Counted from the stretch's first letter, positions 8,278-16,576 are shown. The stretch: DNA of 25,500 nt from Promethearchaeota archaeon (GCA_016839425.1 JAEOUI010000313.1:1-25500), one strand, 5' to 3'. Numbers and translations: made by a program. The notes: generated by a model not told the origin, from the letters alone.

Positions 8278-10278
8278 TTCTAAACCTATTTCTGTCATTG
8301 CATTTAACATTTGCCTTGTGGTAACTAATTCTTTTTCAGTTAAACGAATTTCGCGACTTAACAAGTTTGAAACGATCGAAATAGGTAAATCGTAAAATTC
8401 TGAAATGTCGTATTTATCTTCTCCAAATTTCAATTTTTTTGATAGTACTTCTTCTGAAAAACGCCTTCCTTCGCAGTCAGAACATGTGATCCACACTGAA
8501 GGCAAATATCGCATTTTTATTTCAAGAGCGCCCATTCCATTACAAGTTTTACAAGCCCCTTCAGGAGTGTTAAACGAAAAATAAGTCGATTTTAAACCAG
8601 TCTCCCTTGCATAAAACTTACGAATAATATCTGCCAGTTTCGTGTATGTAGCCGGATTTGATCGTGGATTTTTTCCAATTGGTCCTTGATCAACCAAGAC
8701 GGCTTTTAAAGAAAACCCTTCAATGCTTTTACAGCCATTTGTCTTTTTATTTTTAAGAGAATCATATAGCACGTGTTTGATTAAAGTAGTTTTCCCTGAA
8801 CCCGAAACTCCCGTAATTACAGTGAGCTTGTTAATCGGAATTCTTACATCTATGTTTTTAAGGTTGTACTTTGAGGCGGATTTAATTGTAATAAATTTTT
8901 TAGGGGGATCGTGCTTTTTTGGAATTTTTACTTGTTCTCGTGAACTAAAATATTTTCCTGTTGGGGTATTTGCTTTCCAAAGTTCCTCTAATTTTCCTGT
9001 GAAGATGACTTCTCCTCCTTTATTACCCGCTCCTAGACCAATATCAATTGCATTATTGGCATGAATAGCAGCTTGATGATCGTGTTCTATGAATATAACC
9101 TTTCCTGGAATCCTAGAAATCATTGACATTAAACGAGAAATATCGGCGGGATGTTGACCGATGGTAGGCTCGTCAAGGATGTGTGTAACATCTTCTAATT
9201 TGCTTAATAATGCCATGGCTAATCTTACTCTCTGAGACTCTCCTCTCGAAAGAGTTGGCGTGATTCTGTCTAGAGTCAAATAATCCAAGCCAACTGATTT
9301 TAGAGTTGTTAATCGATTTTTTATTTCTTCTAATAATCTTGAATTAAATGGATCTTTTTGTGAATATAGGCTTTCTAACTCTCCAACGGATATTTTTAAT
9401 AGATCTTGAAATATAAAACCTTCCCAAGTAGTCCCAAGGGTGAAAGGATGAAATCCTGAATTTTCACATTGCTTACAGCCCTTCCCCCTGCAATTTGGGC
9501 AATTTTTGTTAAAATGATACGGTTCTAGCTTATCAAACCAAGTTCCACATTCTACACACGCGCTTACAAGCGAAAAAATTAATAATATTTTCTTTCCCTT
9601 GATTTCTAAAGCCCTTGATCCCATCATAAAAGCCATTCTAACAAGCTTTCTAATCTCCACGATTTTTGAATTATCTGTGACTTTACCGATAACTACTTGA
9701 ATATCGTGTGGTTCATTTGGATCTAAAGCTTTAGAGAATGGGCGTGAATCTATAATTATCGATTCAGTTTTAAATTCTTTTTGCAAGAAACCAATTAATG
9801 TAGAATGACTTCCTTTAGCATTCTTTGTAAGAATTGCAGAAATTCGGAGTCCTTCAACACTCTTGAAATTATTAATTTGAGATATTATTTCTTCTTCTTT
9901 TAAATATGATATTGGCGAACCACATTTATGGCATTTCCTAGTTCCAAACCTTGAAAATAAGATTTTAAAAAGCGGTATGAGGCCTGTAGCAGAAGCCAAG
10001 GTGGAATTGGGGTTTCTATTTAACAAATTCTGACCAAGAGCAATCGTGGGCCCCAAGCCCGAGATTGAATCAACTTTTGCTGGATTGAGCTTCATCTCGT
10101 CCTTATTGACGGAAAATGCTTCTAAAAACCTGCGATGTGCTTCTTTATAAAGTGTGTCGAATATCAAGGAAGTTTTTCCAGATCCAGATACACCAGTAAC
10201 TACCGTAAGTCCGTCTTTAATATCAACATTGATATTTTTTAGGTTATGCTCTCGAGCGCCTCTTATTTTTATTGTCAT
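8275..10278 (-). CDS. UvrA-like ABC ATPase, N-terminal part of a giant four-NBD protein (ends at in-frame TAA)
   Basis: This 667-residue product opens with a UvrA-type NBD: Walker A G-V-S-G-S-G-K (29-35), zinc pairs CHKC (116-119), CVEC (241-244) and CPNC (260-263), a variant signature L-S-R-G-E-S-Q-R (343-350) and Walker B H-I-L-D-E-P (366-371). About 120 residues separate the first two zinc pairs, the place of the UvrB-binding domain in canonical UvrA. A second NBD starts with Walker A at 490-496 and zinc pairs CKTC/CSDC (576-579, 599-602), then stops at E-I-G-L-E-TAA, immediately before L-G-Q-P and LSGGEAQR. In UvrA the interrupted position is normally tyrosine (G-L-x-Y-x-x-L-G-Q-P), one base from TAA. 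Joined to 5410-8274 it would be about 1622 residues. It starts 17 nt after the two-NBD UvrA-like gene. Confidence 0.85.
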   Translation of the reverse strand: MTIKIRGAREHNLKNINVDIKDGLTVVTGVSGSGKTSLIFDTLYKEAHRRFLEAFSVNKDEMKLNPAKVDSISGLGPTIALGQNLLNRNPNSTLASATGLIPLFKILFSRFGTRKCHKCGSPISYLKEEEIISQINNFKSVEGLRISAILTKNAKGSHSTLIGFLQKEFKTESIIIDSRPFSKALDPNEPHDIQVVIGKVTDNSKIVEIRKLVRMAFMMGSRALEIKGKKILLIFSLVSACVECGTWFDKLEPYHFNKNCPNCRGKGCKQCENSGFHPFTLGTTWEGFIFQDLLKISVGELESLYSQKDPFNSRLLEEIKNRLTTLKSVGLDYLTLDRITPTLSRGESQRVRLAMALLSKLEDVTHILDEPTIGQHPADISRLMSMISRIPGKVIFIEHDHQAAIHANNAIDIGLGAGNKGGEVIFTGKLEELWKANTPTGKYFSSREQVKIPKKHDPPKKFITIKSASKYNLKNIDVRIPINKLTVITGVSGSGKTTLIKHVLYDSLKNKKTNGCKSIEGFSLKAVLVDQGPIGKNPRSNPATYTKLADIIRKFYARETGLKSTYFSFNTPEGACKTCNGMGALEIKMRYLPSVWITCSDCEGRRFSEEVLSKKLKFGEDKYDISEFYDLPISIVSNLLSREIRLTEKELVTTRQMLNAMTEIGLE

Positions 10279-10295
10279 TTCTTTATCAGAAAGTG

Positions 10296-12791
10296 TTAAT
10301 TTAAATAAGCACCTGTTATTGAGTTTTTATTAGATTTAATTTCTCGTGGAGTGCCTTCTGCTATGATTTTTCCTCCTTTAGGACCCCCTTCTGGACCTAA
10401 TTCCACGATATAATCACAATAAGAAAGAACTTCCGGGTCGTGCTCGATAATGACAATGGTGTTTCCCTCTTGAACGAGTCTTTCTAGCAAATCCATTAAT
10501 TTTATAGCATCAAAGAAGGATAAACCTACCGTGGGCTCGTCTAACACGTAAAGGAACTTACCTTTTCTCATTTTTCCTAATTCTTTCGCTAATTTAACTC
10601 TCTGCGCTTCACCTCCACTTAAACTAGGTGCTGGTTGTCCAAGCTCGATATATCCCATGCCAATTTCGTCTAACACCTTGAGAACTTTCGATATGCTTTC
10701 TTGGTCGCTAAACAATTCAGCCGCTTCTTTTACAGTCATGTTCAACACATCGGCAATTGAATTCCCCTTATATTTGATTTCTAATATCTCTGGCCTGTAT
10801 TTTGTTCCCTTGCATTCCTTACACGGTATTTGGAAACTCGTGAGAAACGATACTTGTAGATCTTGATATCCTAATCCTTTACAGGCGGGGCAACGACCAT
10901 TTTCTGAATTATAAGAAAAGTGTCCCGATGTAAATTTTCTTTTTTTGGCTTCTACAGTTTTTGAAAATAGATTCCTTATCTTATCCCATATACCAATGAA
11001 CGAACAAGGTGTTGAAGTTCGTACCCGAGAGATTGGTTTTTGGTTGACTATGACAACACCATCTAATTTTTCCCATCCTTCCACCCGACCTGAATATTCC
11101 ATTAATTCTTCACCATTTTCTTCTTCTTCGTTATTTTCTTCCGATTTTTTTTTCTTTACTCCTTTTTTGTATAATGGTTTTAATAATGGAATGAGTGTGT
11201 CTAAAATTAATGAACTTTTTCCCGAACCTGAAACACCTGCAATTGCCACCATGAATCCTATCGGAATGCTAACGCTGACATCTTTTAAATTGTTAGTTGT
11301 TGCGTTTCTCAACATCAAAAAGCTTGTTGTATCATTTATTTTTCTTTCGTTGCTTCTTTTTGGTAGGGAAATGCTTTCAGAAAGGTACTCGCCCGTATGA
11401 GAGCCTTTAACATTTTTAATATCTTCTAATTTGCCCTGATATACTATTTCTCCTCCATCTATGCCTGCTCCAGGTCCGATTTCAATGATCTCGTCTGCCA
11501 GTGTTATAAATCGCTTGTCGTGCTCAACAATGATGACCGTGTTGCCTAAATCTTTTAATTGTTGAAGAATATCTATTAGAGAATCCTTTTCTTTTTCGTG
11601 CAAGCTCATACTCGGTTCGTCGAGAACATAAATAAGAGAATCGAGACCCCCATCCAAGTGCGTCATGAGGGTAAGTCTTTGAAGTTCTCCTCCACTAAGC
11701 GTTGGTAACGATCGATTAAGATGCAAGTACGACAAGCCGACTTGAATCATGCGATCCAATCCGCGTTTTATATTATTTAGAATTGCCTTACCTTGAGTTG
11801 TCTTTATCTTATTCTTGGTAATAATATCTTTGAGATGACCCTTTAACTCCTCTATTGTCATCATCGCCAATTCTCCCACGTGCTTGTTAGCAATCTTGAT
11901 CTCTCTTGCTTCCTCGTTAATACGAAATCCCTTGCACTCTTCGCACTTCTTTTTTGACATGAATTCCTTAGTGATCTTGTTCTTTCTATAATCGCTCTTA
12001 CCTTCCGTCATTGCACGGTTCATGTGTGGAATAACACCCTCAAAAACACGCTCCAATTCTCCTTGAAATGTTTTTGACTCCCAATAAAACTTGAACTTTT
12101 TTCCCTTGCTTCCATATAAGTATAAATCCTTAATTTCTTGAGGAAGGTCTTTATAAGGCGTGTTAATATCGAAATCGAAAAGATTTGGAAGTTGTTCAAC
12201 AAACCGTATCATATCAGCAAAACAACCCGAACCTGCCTTGGTAATCTCGATTAAGTTGCGATTGTAGTCCTTAACGATTCCCTCTTCCGTGAAATTCATC
12301 TCGTAACCCCTCCCCTTACAGTTAAGGCACATTCCAGAAGGTTCGTTAAAAGAAAAGTGTTTAATTTGCTTCCTTTCAACGACCATTCCACACGAATCAC
12401 ATTCTAAGGTGGATTGAATCACGGGAATTTTGCATATAGGACAGATAAGCGTACCCTCTGTAGCGTATAACAGTCGAATCAAGCTATATAATCCCGATCT
12501 GGTGCCAACAGTTGATCGAGGGTTATATACGCTTGTTGTCCGCTGCTCCACGGCTACTGTAGGGCTCAAACCTTCTATGCTATCAAAAGGCTTTTCGTCG
12601 TCGAATTTAGGGGGAAATCCAATGGATTGAAGGTATCTATTCATTCCTTCATCAAAAATGATGTCAAAAGCCAGACTCGATTTGCCAGATCCTGACACTC
12701 CTGTTATGAGGATCATTTTTCCTTTAGGAATATTTACATTTATATTTTTCAAGTTATGGATTCTCGCACCATTTACTCTAATCTCGTTCAT
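10296..12791 (-). CDS. UvrA-like two-NBD ABC ATPase lacking the UvrB-binding domain
   Basis: This 831-residue protein has two complete NBDs. NBD1 has Walker A (31-37), LSGGE-L-QR (365-372) and Walker B (387-392). NBD2 has Walker A (519-525), LSGGEAQR (724-731) and Walker B (747-752). Zinc pairs are CPIC (117-120), CDSC (131-134), CLNC (155-158), CEEC (283-286), CPAC (634-637) and CKEC (657-660). In E. coli-type UvrA (about 940 residues) over 100 residues holding the UvrB-binding domain lie between the first two pairs; here there are 10. This matches class II UvrA/DrrC-like proteins rather than the repair enzyme. A charged insert at 542-563, first lysine-rich and then glutamate-rich, sits soon after the second Walker A. 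The ATG overlaps the methyltransferase stop by one base (TAATG), indicating coupled translation. It probably binds DNA or removes DNA-bound ligands (inference). Confidence 0.88.
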   Translation of the reverse strand: MNEIRVNGARIHNLKNINVNIPKGKMILITGVSGSGKSSLAFDIIFDEGMNRYLQSIGFPPKFDDEKPFDSIEGLSPTVAVEQRTTSVYNPRSTVGTRSGLYSLIRLLYATEGTLICPICKIPVIQSTLECDSCGMVVERKQIKHFSFNEPSGMCLNCKGRGYEMNFTEEGIVKDYNRNLIEITKAGSGCFADMIRFVEQLPNLFDFDINTPYKDLPQEIKDLYLYGSKGKKFKFYWESKTFQGELERVFEGVIPHMNRAMTEGKSDYRKNKITKEFMSKKKCEECKGFRINEEAREIKIANKHVGELAMMTIEELKGHLKDIITKNKIKTTQGKAILNNIKRGLDRMIQVGLSYLHLNRSLPTLSGGELQRLTLMTHLDGGLDSLIYVLDEPSMSLHEKEKDSLIDILQQLKDLGNTVIIVEHDKRFITLADEIIEIGPGAGIDGGEIVYQGKLEDIKNVKGSHTGEYLSESISLPKRSNERKINDTTSFLMLRNATTNNLKDVSVSIPIGFMVAIAGVSGSGKSSLILDTLIPLLKPLYKKGVKKKKSEENNEEEENGEELMEYSGRVEGWEKLDGVVIVNQKPISRVRTSTPCSFIGIWDKIRNLFSKTVEAKKRKFTSGHFSYNSENGRCPACKGLGYQDLQVSFLTSFQIPCKECKGTKYRPEILEIKYKGNSIADVLNMTVKEAAELFSDQESISKVLKVLDEIGMGYIELGQPAPSLSGGEAQRVKLAKELGKMRKGKFLYVLDEPTVGLSFFDAIKLMDLLERLVQEGNTIVIIEHDPEVLSYCDYIVELGPEGGPKGGKIIAEGTPREIKSNKNSITGAYLN

Positions 12792-13471
12792 TAAGCTCTC
12801 ATATCTTTTTTTTTAAATATATAATACACACAATCAAACTTTTTGGGATTTTTTTTAACCATCTTTATCTCATCTTCGAATGGCTTCAATTTATTTAACT
12901 CTTCTGAATTTTTATAAATTAATTTTAGCTCTTCGATCTTACTTTCCAGTGGTAAGTAATATTCTTTTAACCAATATTGTTCTGGTAATTCCATTTTCTC
13001 AATAATAACAAAACCATGATTAAAAAATAGCTCCAAGTTCGATTTAAACCATTCTTTTGTCTCTAGAGACACAAAAAATCCATTGATTCTTAATATTCTC
13101 TGAATTTCCTTGAGGGCGTTCTTAATATTAAGTAAATGTATAACTCCCTCTTCCCATACAATTTCAAAAATTCCTGGTTGGAACTCAGTGTTGTAAATCG
13201 ATCGATTACTAATAGTAATGCGATTTGAAAGCTCTAATCTTGTTAATTTTGAGCGAAATTTATCCAATGCAGCTTCATCAATGTCAATACTCGCTATTTC
13301 GCCATTCATTAACTTAGCAAGTTCGATCGAGACAGTTCCCGATCCACAACCCACATCTAAAATCCGAGAAAAATTCAAATGAGGTAGTAATTCACTAGCC
13401 CTCTTTATGTACTTTGAAAAAACTTCTCGAAGTTTGTCTATATTTAGTTCTTCTATAATATCTATTATCAT
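12791..13471 (-). CDS. Class I SAM-dependent methyltransferase
   Basis: The protein (226 residues from the ATG at 13471) has motif I I-L-D-V-G-C-G-S-G followed by an acidic strand end (S-I-D-I-D), and a post-motif region W-E-E-G-V-I-H typical of small-molecule methyltransferases of the UbiE/Methyltransf_25 type. A GTG one codon upstream is possible, but the AGG of the leader is better placed for the ATG. The C-terminal third is charged and probably forms a lid or substrate domain (inference). It starts 18 nt after the BtrH-type gene and overlaps the next UvrA-like gene by one base. The methyl acceptor is unknown; in this operon a small-molecule product or a protein partner are the natural guesses. 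Confidence 0.85.
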   Translation of the reverse strand: MIIDIIEELNIDKLREVFSKYIKRASELLPHLNFSRILDVGCGSGTVSIELAKLMNGEIASIDIDEAALDKFRSKLTRLELSNRITISNRSIYNTEFQPGIFEIVWEEGVIHLLNIKNALKEIQRILRINGFFVSLETKEWFKSNLELFFNHGFVIIEKMELPEQYWLKEYYLPLESKIEELKLIYKNSEELNKLKPFEDEIKMVKKNPKKFDCVYYIFKKKDMRA

Positions 13472-13489
13472 CACATCCTATATCTGCGT

Positions 13490-14659
13490 TTAAATAGATT
13501 TCTTAATTATACTCCAAGCTTTTGTTTCTAGATCCGCCCATTCTTGGATGCGTTTATCAATTTGTGGTATTCTTTCTTTCCATTCTTTAATTTCTGCTAA
13601 GGCACCATCCATGATTGATTCCGTTTTCTCATCTAATTTTTTTAAATGGATTTGATAATCTTTCTCTCCTTTTTCCGTGATTTGATTGCTTTTTAGAAAT
13701 AACTTTCGCAATGTTCCTAAATTCTTTAAATCGTTGGGTAATATCGTGCTTTCCAGTTCTCTTATCTTTTGTGTTATATCATTGAATATTTTTGATGCTC
13801 TTATTAACCCATCATTATTCAGCAATTCTCCCGCTTCTTTTAAAAAATCTCGATATAATACTCTGAACATCGCCCCTCCTGTCCCACCAGTTTCCATGTA
13901 AATAAACACGCTCGTCAGGCCAAAAAGCAAGCTATTGTCGTCGAAATCGGTTGCCCATGTTGGAAGCATTTTTCTCCATTTCTGAAATCCTGGAAGTCCC
14001 ATGTTGCGAATGGGTGGGGCGTACATGAAATTAATATTTTCTTTTATAGCTTTAGGAATGACCATTTTTAATTCATTTATTTTTTTAGGTATTTTTAATT
14101 CTATAAGCTTGTTTTTAGACGGGAATGGGGCGAACTTGCTTCCCCTTGCCTCTGAAAGTTCCGTATATTTCATTATATGAGGATATGCGTACCTATCTGA
14201 AACATATGCTATGTTTTTTTTCTCATCAATACCATATGTAACGATAGTATGAGCACCAAAATGACCTGCCTCCTCGTTAGGAATGGGCGTGCCTTCTGCA
14301 AAGAAAAAAGGCAAGTACGCAAAATCAACAAAAGTAATTGCAGGTTGTCCTTTTTCAAGCACCTGCACTAAGTTATCGCGAGCAATTTTTGAAGAAGTAG
14401 TCTCGGTTATACAAACACTCCCCCCCAAGCGACTTAAAATCCGCTCGAACACTTCAACATTTTTTACTGATAATCCCAAGACCATTGGAAAAGGCATTCT
14501 TTTTATGTAATAATAAAAAAAACCTAAGCCAGAAGATAAACCTAAAAGCATTGGCTCTGAAATCTCGATTCCATTATATGTTAAGACCTTTCTTAAACTT
14601 GATAACTGACAGTTTGAACCTGTGAGGTGTTTAAAATCCTCTATAACAATTCTAGTCAT
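13490..14659 (-). CDS. BtrH N-terminal domain/DUF4872-type protein, copy 2
   Basis: The N-terminal half resembles butirosin protein H (BtrH_N), a papain/C39-like fold in which BtrH acts as an acyltransferase. Candidate catalytic residues are Cys17 (G-S-N-C), His137 (G-A-H-T-I-V) and Asp155 (V-S-D). The C-terminal half carries the DUF4872-like G-T-G-G-A-M-F-R-x-L-Y-R-D-F-L stretch and ends in a charged helical tail. I chose the ATG at 14659 because GAGGG lies about 8 nt upstream and the N-terminus then aligns with the sister gene (x-F-K-H-x-x-G-S-x-C). A TTG at 14683 would add eight residues and overlap the upstream stop. It is paralogous to the adjacent gene; a heterodimer or division of labour is possible. 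Acyl transfer, peptidase and amide-forming activities are all compatible with the fold, and I cannot choose between them. Confidence 0.75.
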   Translation of the reverse strand: MTRIVIEDFKHLTGSNCQLSSLRKVLTYNGIEISEPMLLGLSSGLGFFYYYIKRMPFPMVLGLSVKNVEVFERILSRLGGSVCITETTSSKIARDNLVQVLEKGQPAITFVDFAYLPFFFAEGTPIPNEEAGHFGAHTIVTYGIDEKKNIAYVSDRYAYPHIMKYTELSEARGSKFAPFPSKNKLIELKIPKKINELKMVIPKAIKENINFMYAPPIRNMGLPGFQKWRKMLPTWATDFDDNSLLFGLTSVFIYMETGGTGGAMFRVLYRDFLKEAGELLNNDGLIRASKIFNDITQKIRELESTILPNDLKNLGTLRKLFLKSNQITEKGEKDYQIHLKKLDEKTESIMDGALAEIKEWKERIPQIDKRIQEWADLETKAWSIIKKSI

Positions 14660-14679
14660 TTTTCTTTCCCTCATTGAGT

Positions 14680-15822
14680 TCAAATTTTAATTTTTGATAA
14701 TTTAAGAAATAATTCTTCCTCAATCATGGCAATTGAAACAACGAGTTCATGTAATTCATTGAGGTTTATTTGATTAAGACAATCTTCACCCTCGTGCTTT
14801 GAAGCATCTAGCATTTGTGTAGCGATTTTTGTCCAATTTTCAGCAGAGATGGATATTAATGAGAGGCATTCCTCAAGAATTTCGAATTCATTCTGTTGCC
14901 AAGCTCTTTCGCCTTTTTTTAGCTCCGAGCAATTTAACAGCTCCATTAGGAAGTCTCTATAAAGGTTTCGGAACGCAGCCCCTCCAGTTCCCCATGTCTC
15001 TATATATCCATGTGCGAATTCAAACATCAGGGGAGCAATCGAAATCATTTTACCCTTCGTATCTTTAACTTGCCCTTTGAGTGAATTTTTCCACTCAGGA
15101 ATTGACTTGGCGAATAACTTTAATCCTTGAACTCCAAAATTATTTATCGAAGGACGGAGCATGTTCGATACGACTTGTTGGATCGCAAGTTTTATTCCTG
15201 CGGCAAAAGGTGGCCTTTTTCCATCCGGACGGGGTTTTATGGAAAATTGTGTATTGTTTGGTCTCATGAACTTGGGACCAAAATCTGAACTCCTGCATTT
15301 CTTCAAATCCTCGATTGGAACCTCCTGAAATCCCTCGAGATTGGATTCTCCGACGAGAACAATGCCTTTATTTTCGTCATATCCCACTAAAGTAATTGCG
15401 TGACCTCCAAAATGAATCTCTCCCTCTTCTAATTGAAAATATGGCAAATATGCCATATCAACCTTGAGAATCAAGGGAATGTCTTGATCTATCATCTTTT
15501 TAGCTTCGGCCCATACTTTATCGGGGCTGGAAAAAGATTGCTTTCTAACCAACAAGCCTAAAATGCGGCACGCAAGGGAAGTGCTTTCGATGGTGCCTTG
15601 CTTTCCTCCAAAAAAAAAAGGTGCATTGTTTAGAATGTCTTCCATGTCTTCTGGATTACTTGCTCGATTAAAATAAACAAAGCCTAACGATGCGTCTAAT
15701 CCGAACGCCATGGCCTCTGTCATTGGATAACCAATATATTCGAACAAATCTCGCATGGATGACGATTCACAGTGGCTTCCGTTTTTATGCTTAAATCCCT
15801 CAATAAAATGCTCATAATTCAA
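14680..15822 (-). CDS. BtrH N-terminal domain/DUF4872-type protein, copy 1
   Basis: This 380-residue paralogue of the next gene has candidate catalytic Cys18 (G-S-H-C-E-S-S-S) and His141 (G-G-H-A-I-T-L-V-G-Y-D). The position matching Asp155 of its sister holds Glu159 (V-G-E-S-N), so the third catalytic residue is altered. The C-terminal half has the DUF4872-like G-T-G-G-A-A-F-R-x-L-Y-R-D-F-L motif. The start is TTG at 15822, supported by a strong AGGAGG 8 nt upstream that lies inside the end of the PadR gene; the two genes overlap by 11 nt. The family is common near natural-product genes, where BtrH moves an acyl group from a carrier protein to an aminoglycoside. No carrier-protein gene is visible here, so the acyl donor, if any, is encoded elsewhere. 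Confidence 0.75.
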   Translation of the reverse strand: MNYEHFIEGFKHKNGSHCESSSMRDLFEYIGYPMTEAMAFGLDASLGFVYFNRASNPEDMEDILNNAPFFFGGKQGTIESTSLACRILGLLVRKQSFSSPDKVWAEAKKMIDQDIPLILKVDMAYLPYFQLEEGEIHFGGHAITLVGYDENKGIVLVGESNLEGFQEVPIEDLKKCRSSDFGPKFMRPNNTQFSIKPRPDGKRPPFAAGIKLAIQQVVSNMLRPSINNFGVQGLKLFAKSIPEWKNSLKGQVKDTKGKMISIAPLMFEFAHGYIETWGTGGAAFRNLYRDFLMELLNCSELKKGERAWQQNEFEILEECLSLISISAENWTKIATQMLDASKHEGEDCLNQINLNELHELVVSIAMIEEELFLKLSKIKI

Positions 15823-16387
15823 GTTTAAATCCTCCTGTTTCCTTTACTTCTTTTAACACTTCTTCTAAAAATAACAAGTCTGTTTCAAGTATTTTGATGG
15901 GGTGAACGAACAATCCTCGAACATTCAGTCCGAGATGATTATTTTGTTCTAACGCATCTCTTAGTTCTTTCAAATTTAATTCAATGCAGCTCATGGAATT
16001 TTGGATTACTTCTTCTATCTCTTCGAGAGTCAGAAACGGCAACATTGAAAAGGCAACATAAAAATCCGGGTCGTTCCTACCGTTGAAGTTTTTTAAAACT
16101 TCGTATACTTTATCCTTTAAAATATTGTAACCATAATCCGTGATTTTATACATTTTTCTGGTTCTATTATCATATTCCTCTTCATATGATTCCACGAGCC
16201 CGTTCTCCTCCAAATCGCTTGCTATCCTATAAATAGAAGACTTTCCGATTTCAGTCCAATTTCGCATCCCTCTTTCTTCTATTTTTTTATTTATACTGTA
16301 TGCGTGAGTTCCGCTTGGTTCTTCGGCTAACAAACCTAATATAATAAAACCTTTATGTTCCAATTCAAACGATTTCGATTGATTCAT
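15812..16387 (-). CDS. PadR-family transcriptional regulator
   Basis: This 191-residue protein has the PadR winged helix at about 12-95: I-I-L-G-L-L, then P-S-G-T-H-A-Y-S-I near the first helices, S-S-I-Y-R-I-A-S-D-L-E-E-N-G-L-V in the recognition helix and wing, and Y-K-I-T-D-Y-G. A long helical C-terminal region (about 105-188) would form the dimer arm. PadR proteins usually repress genes for phenolic-compound or drug detoxification and are released by a small ligand. It is the first gene of the seven-gene minus-strand operon, and the two operator-like palindromes at its own start site suggest autorepression of the whole operon. No clear Shine-Dalgarno site precedes the ATG at 16387. The inducing ligand is unknown. 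Confidence 0.9.
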   Translation of the reverse strand: MNQSKSFELEHKGFIILGLLAEEPSGTHAYSINKKIEERGMRNWTEIGKSSIYRIASDLEENGLVESYEEEYDNRTRKMYKITDYGYNILKDKVYEVLKNFNGRNDPDFYVAFSMLPFLTLEEIEEVIQNSMSCIELNLKELRDALEQNNHLGLNVRGLFVHPIKILETDLLFLEEVLKEVKETGGFKLEL

Positions 16388-16408
16388 TGTGAAATATTTA
16401 TATTTTTA

Positions 16409-16448
16409 ATATTCTCGTATGAGATCATATATTCTCAAGTGAGAATAT
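16409..16448 (-). promoter_or_regulatory. Two abutting 20-bp operator-like palindromes
   Basis: Site 1 at 16429-16448 is ATATTCTCAAGTGAGAATAT, perfectly palindromic with 9-bp arms around a 2-bp centre. Site 2 at 16409-16428 is ATATTCTCGTATGAGATCAT, sharing ATATTCTC-n4-GAGA with site 1 but with an imperfect outer arm. They are exactly head-to-tail. Relative to the TATA-like box at 16460-16467, site 1 covers the predicted transcription start and site 2 the early leader, a good arrangement for repression by the PadR protein encoded 22 nt further on. Assignment to PadR is inference. Confidence 0.75.
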
Positions 16449-16459
16449 GTTTTTGGTAG

Positions 16460-16467
16460 TATTTAAA
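16460..16467 (-). promoter_or_regulatory. Archaeal TATA box for the PadR operon
   Basis: The minus strand reads TTTAAATA here, a consensus-like archaeal TATA box. Transcription would start about 26 nt downstream, near 16437, giving a leader of about 50 nt before the PadR ATG. Confidence 0.65.
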
Positions 16468-16576
16468 GCTATCCTTTTAATAAATAAATAAGTAAAGAAG
16501 GAGACTATTCGTTGTCTAAAAAAGTTTTTTTTCCTTAACTTCTTGCTTAAGAATTAGTATTACATGCATAACATCT

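Noticed and set aside
10945..11400. A 151-codon plus-strand frame
   Set aside because: It is antisense to the NBD2 region of the UvrA-like gene, whose motifs are intact; the frame is a shadow.
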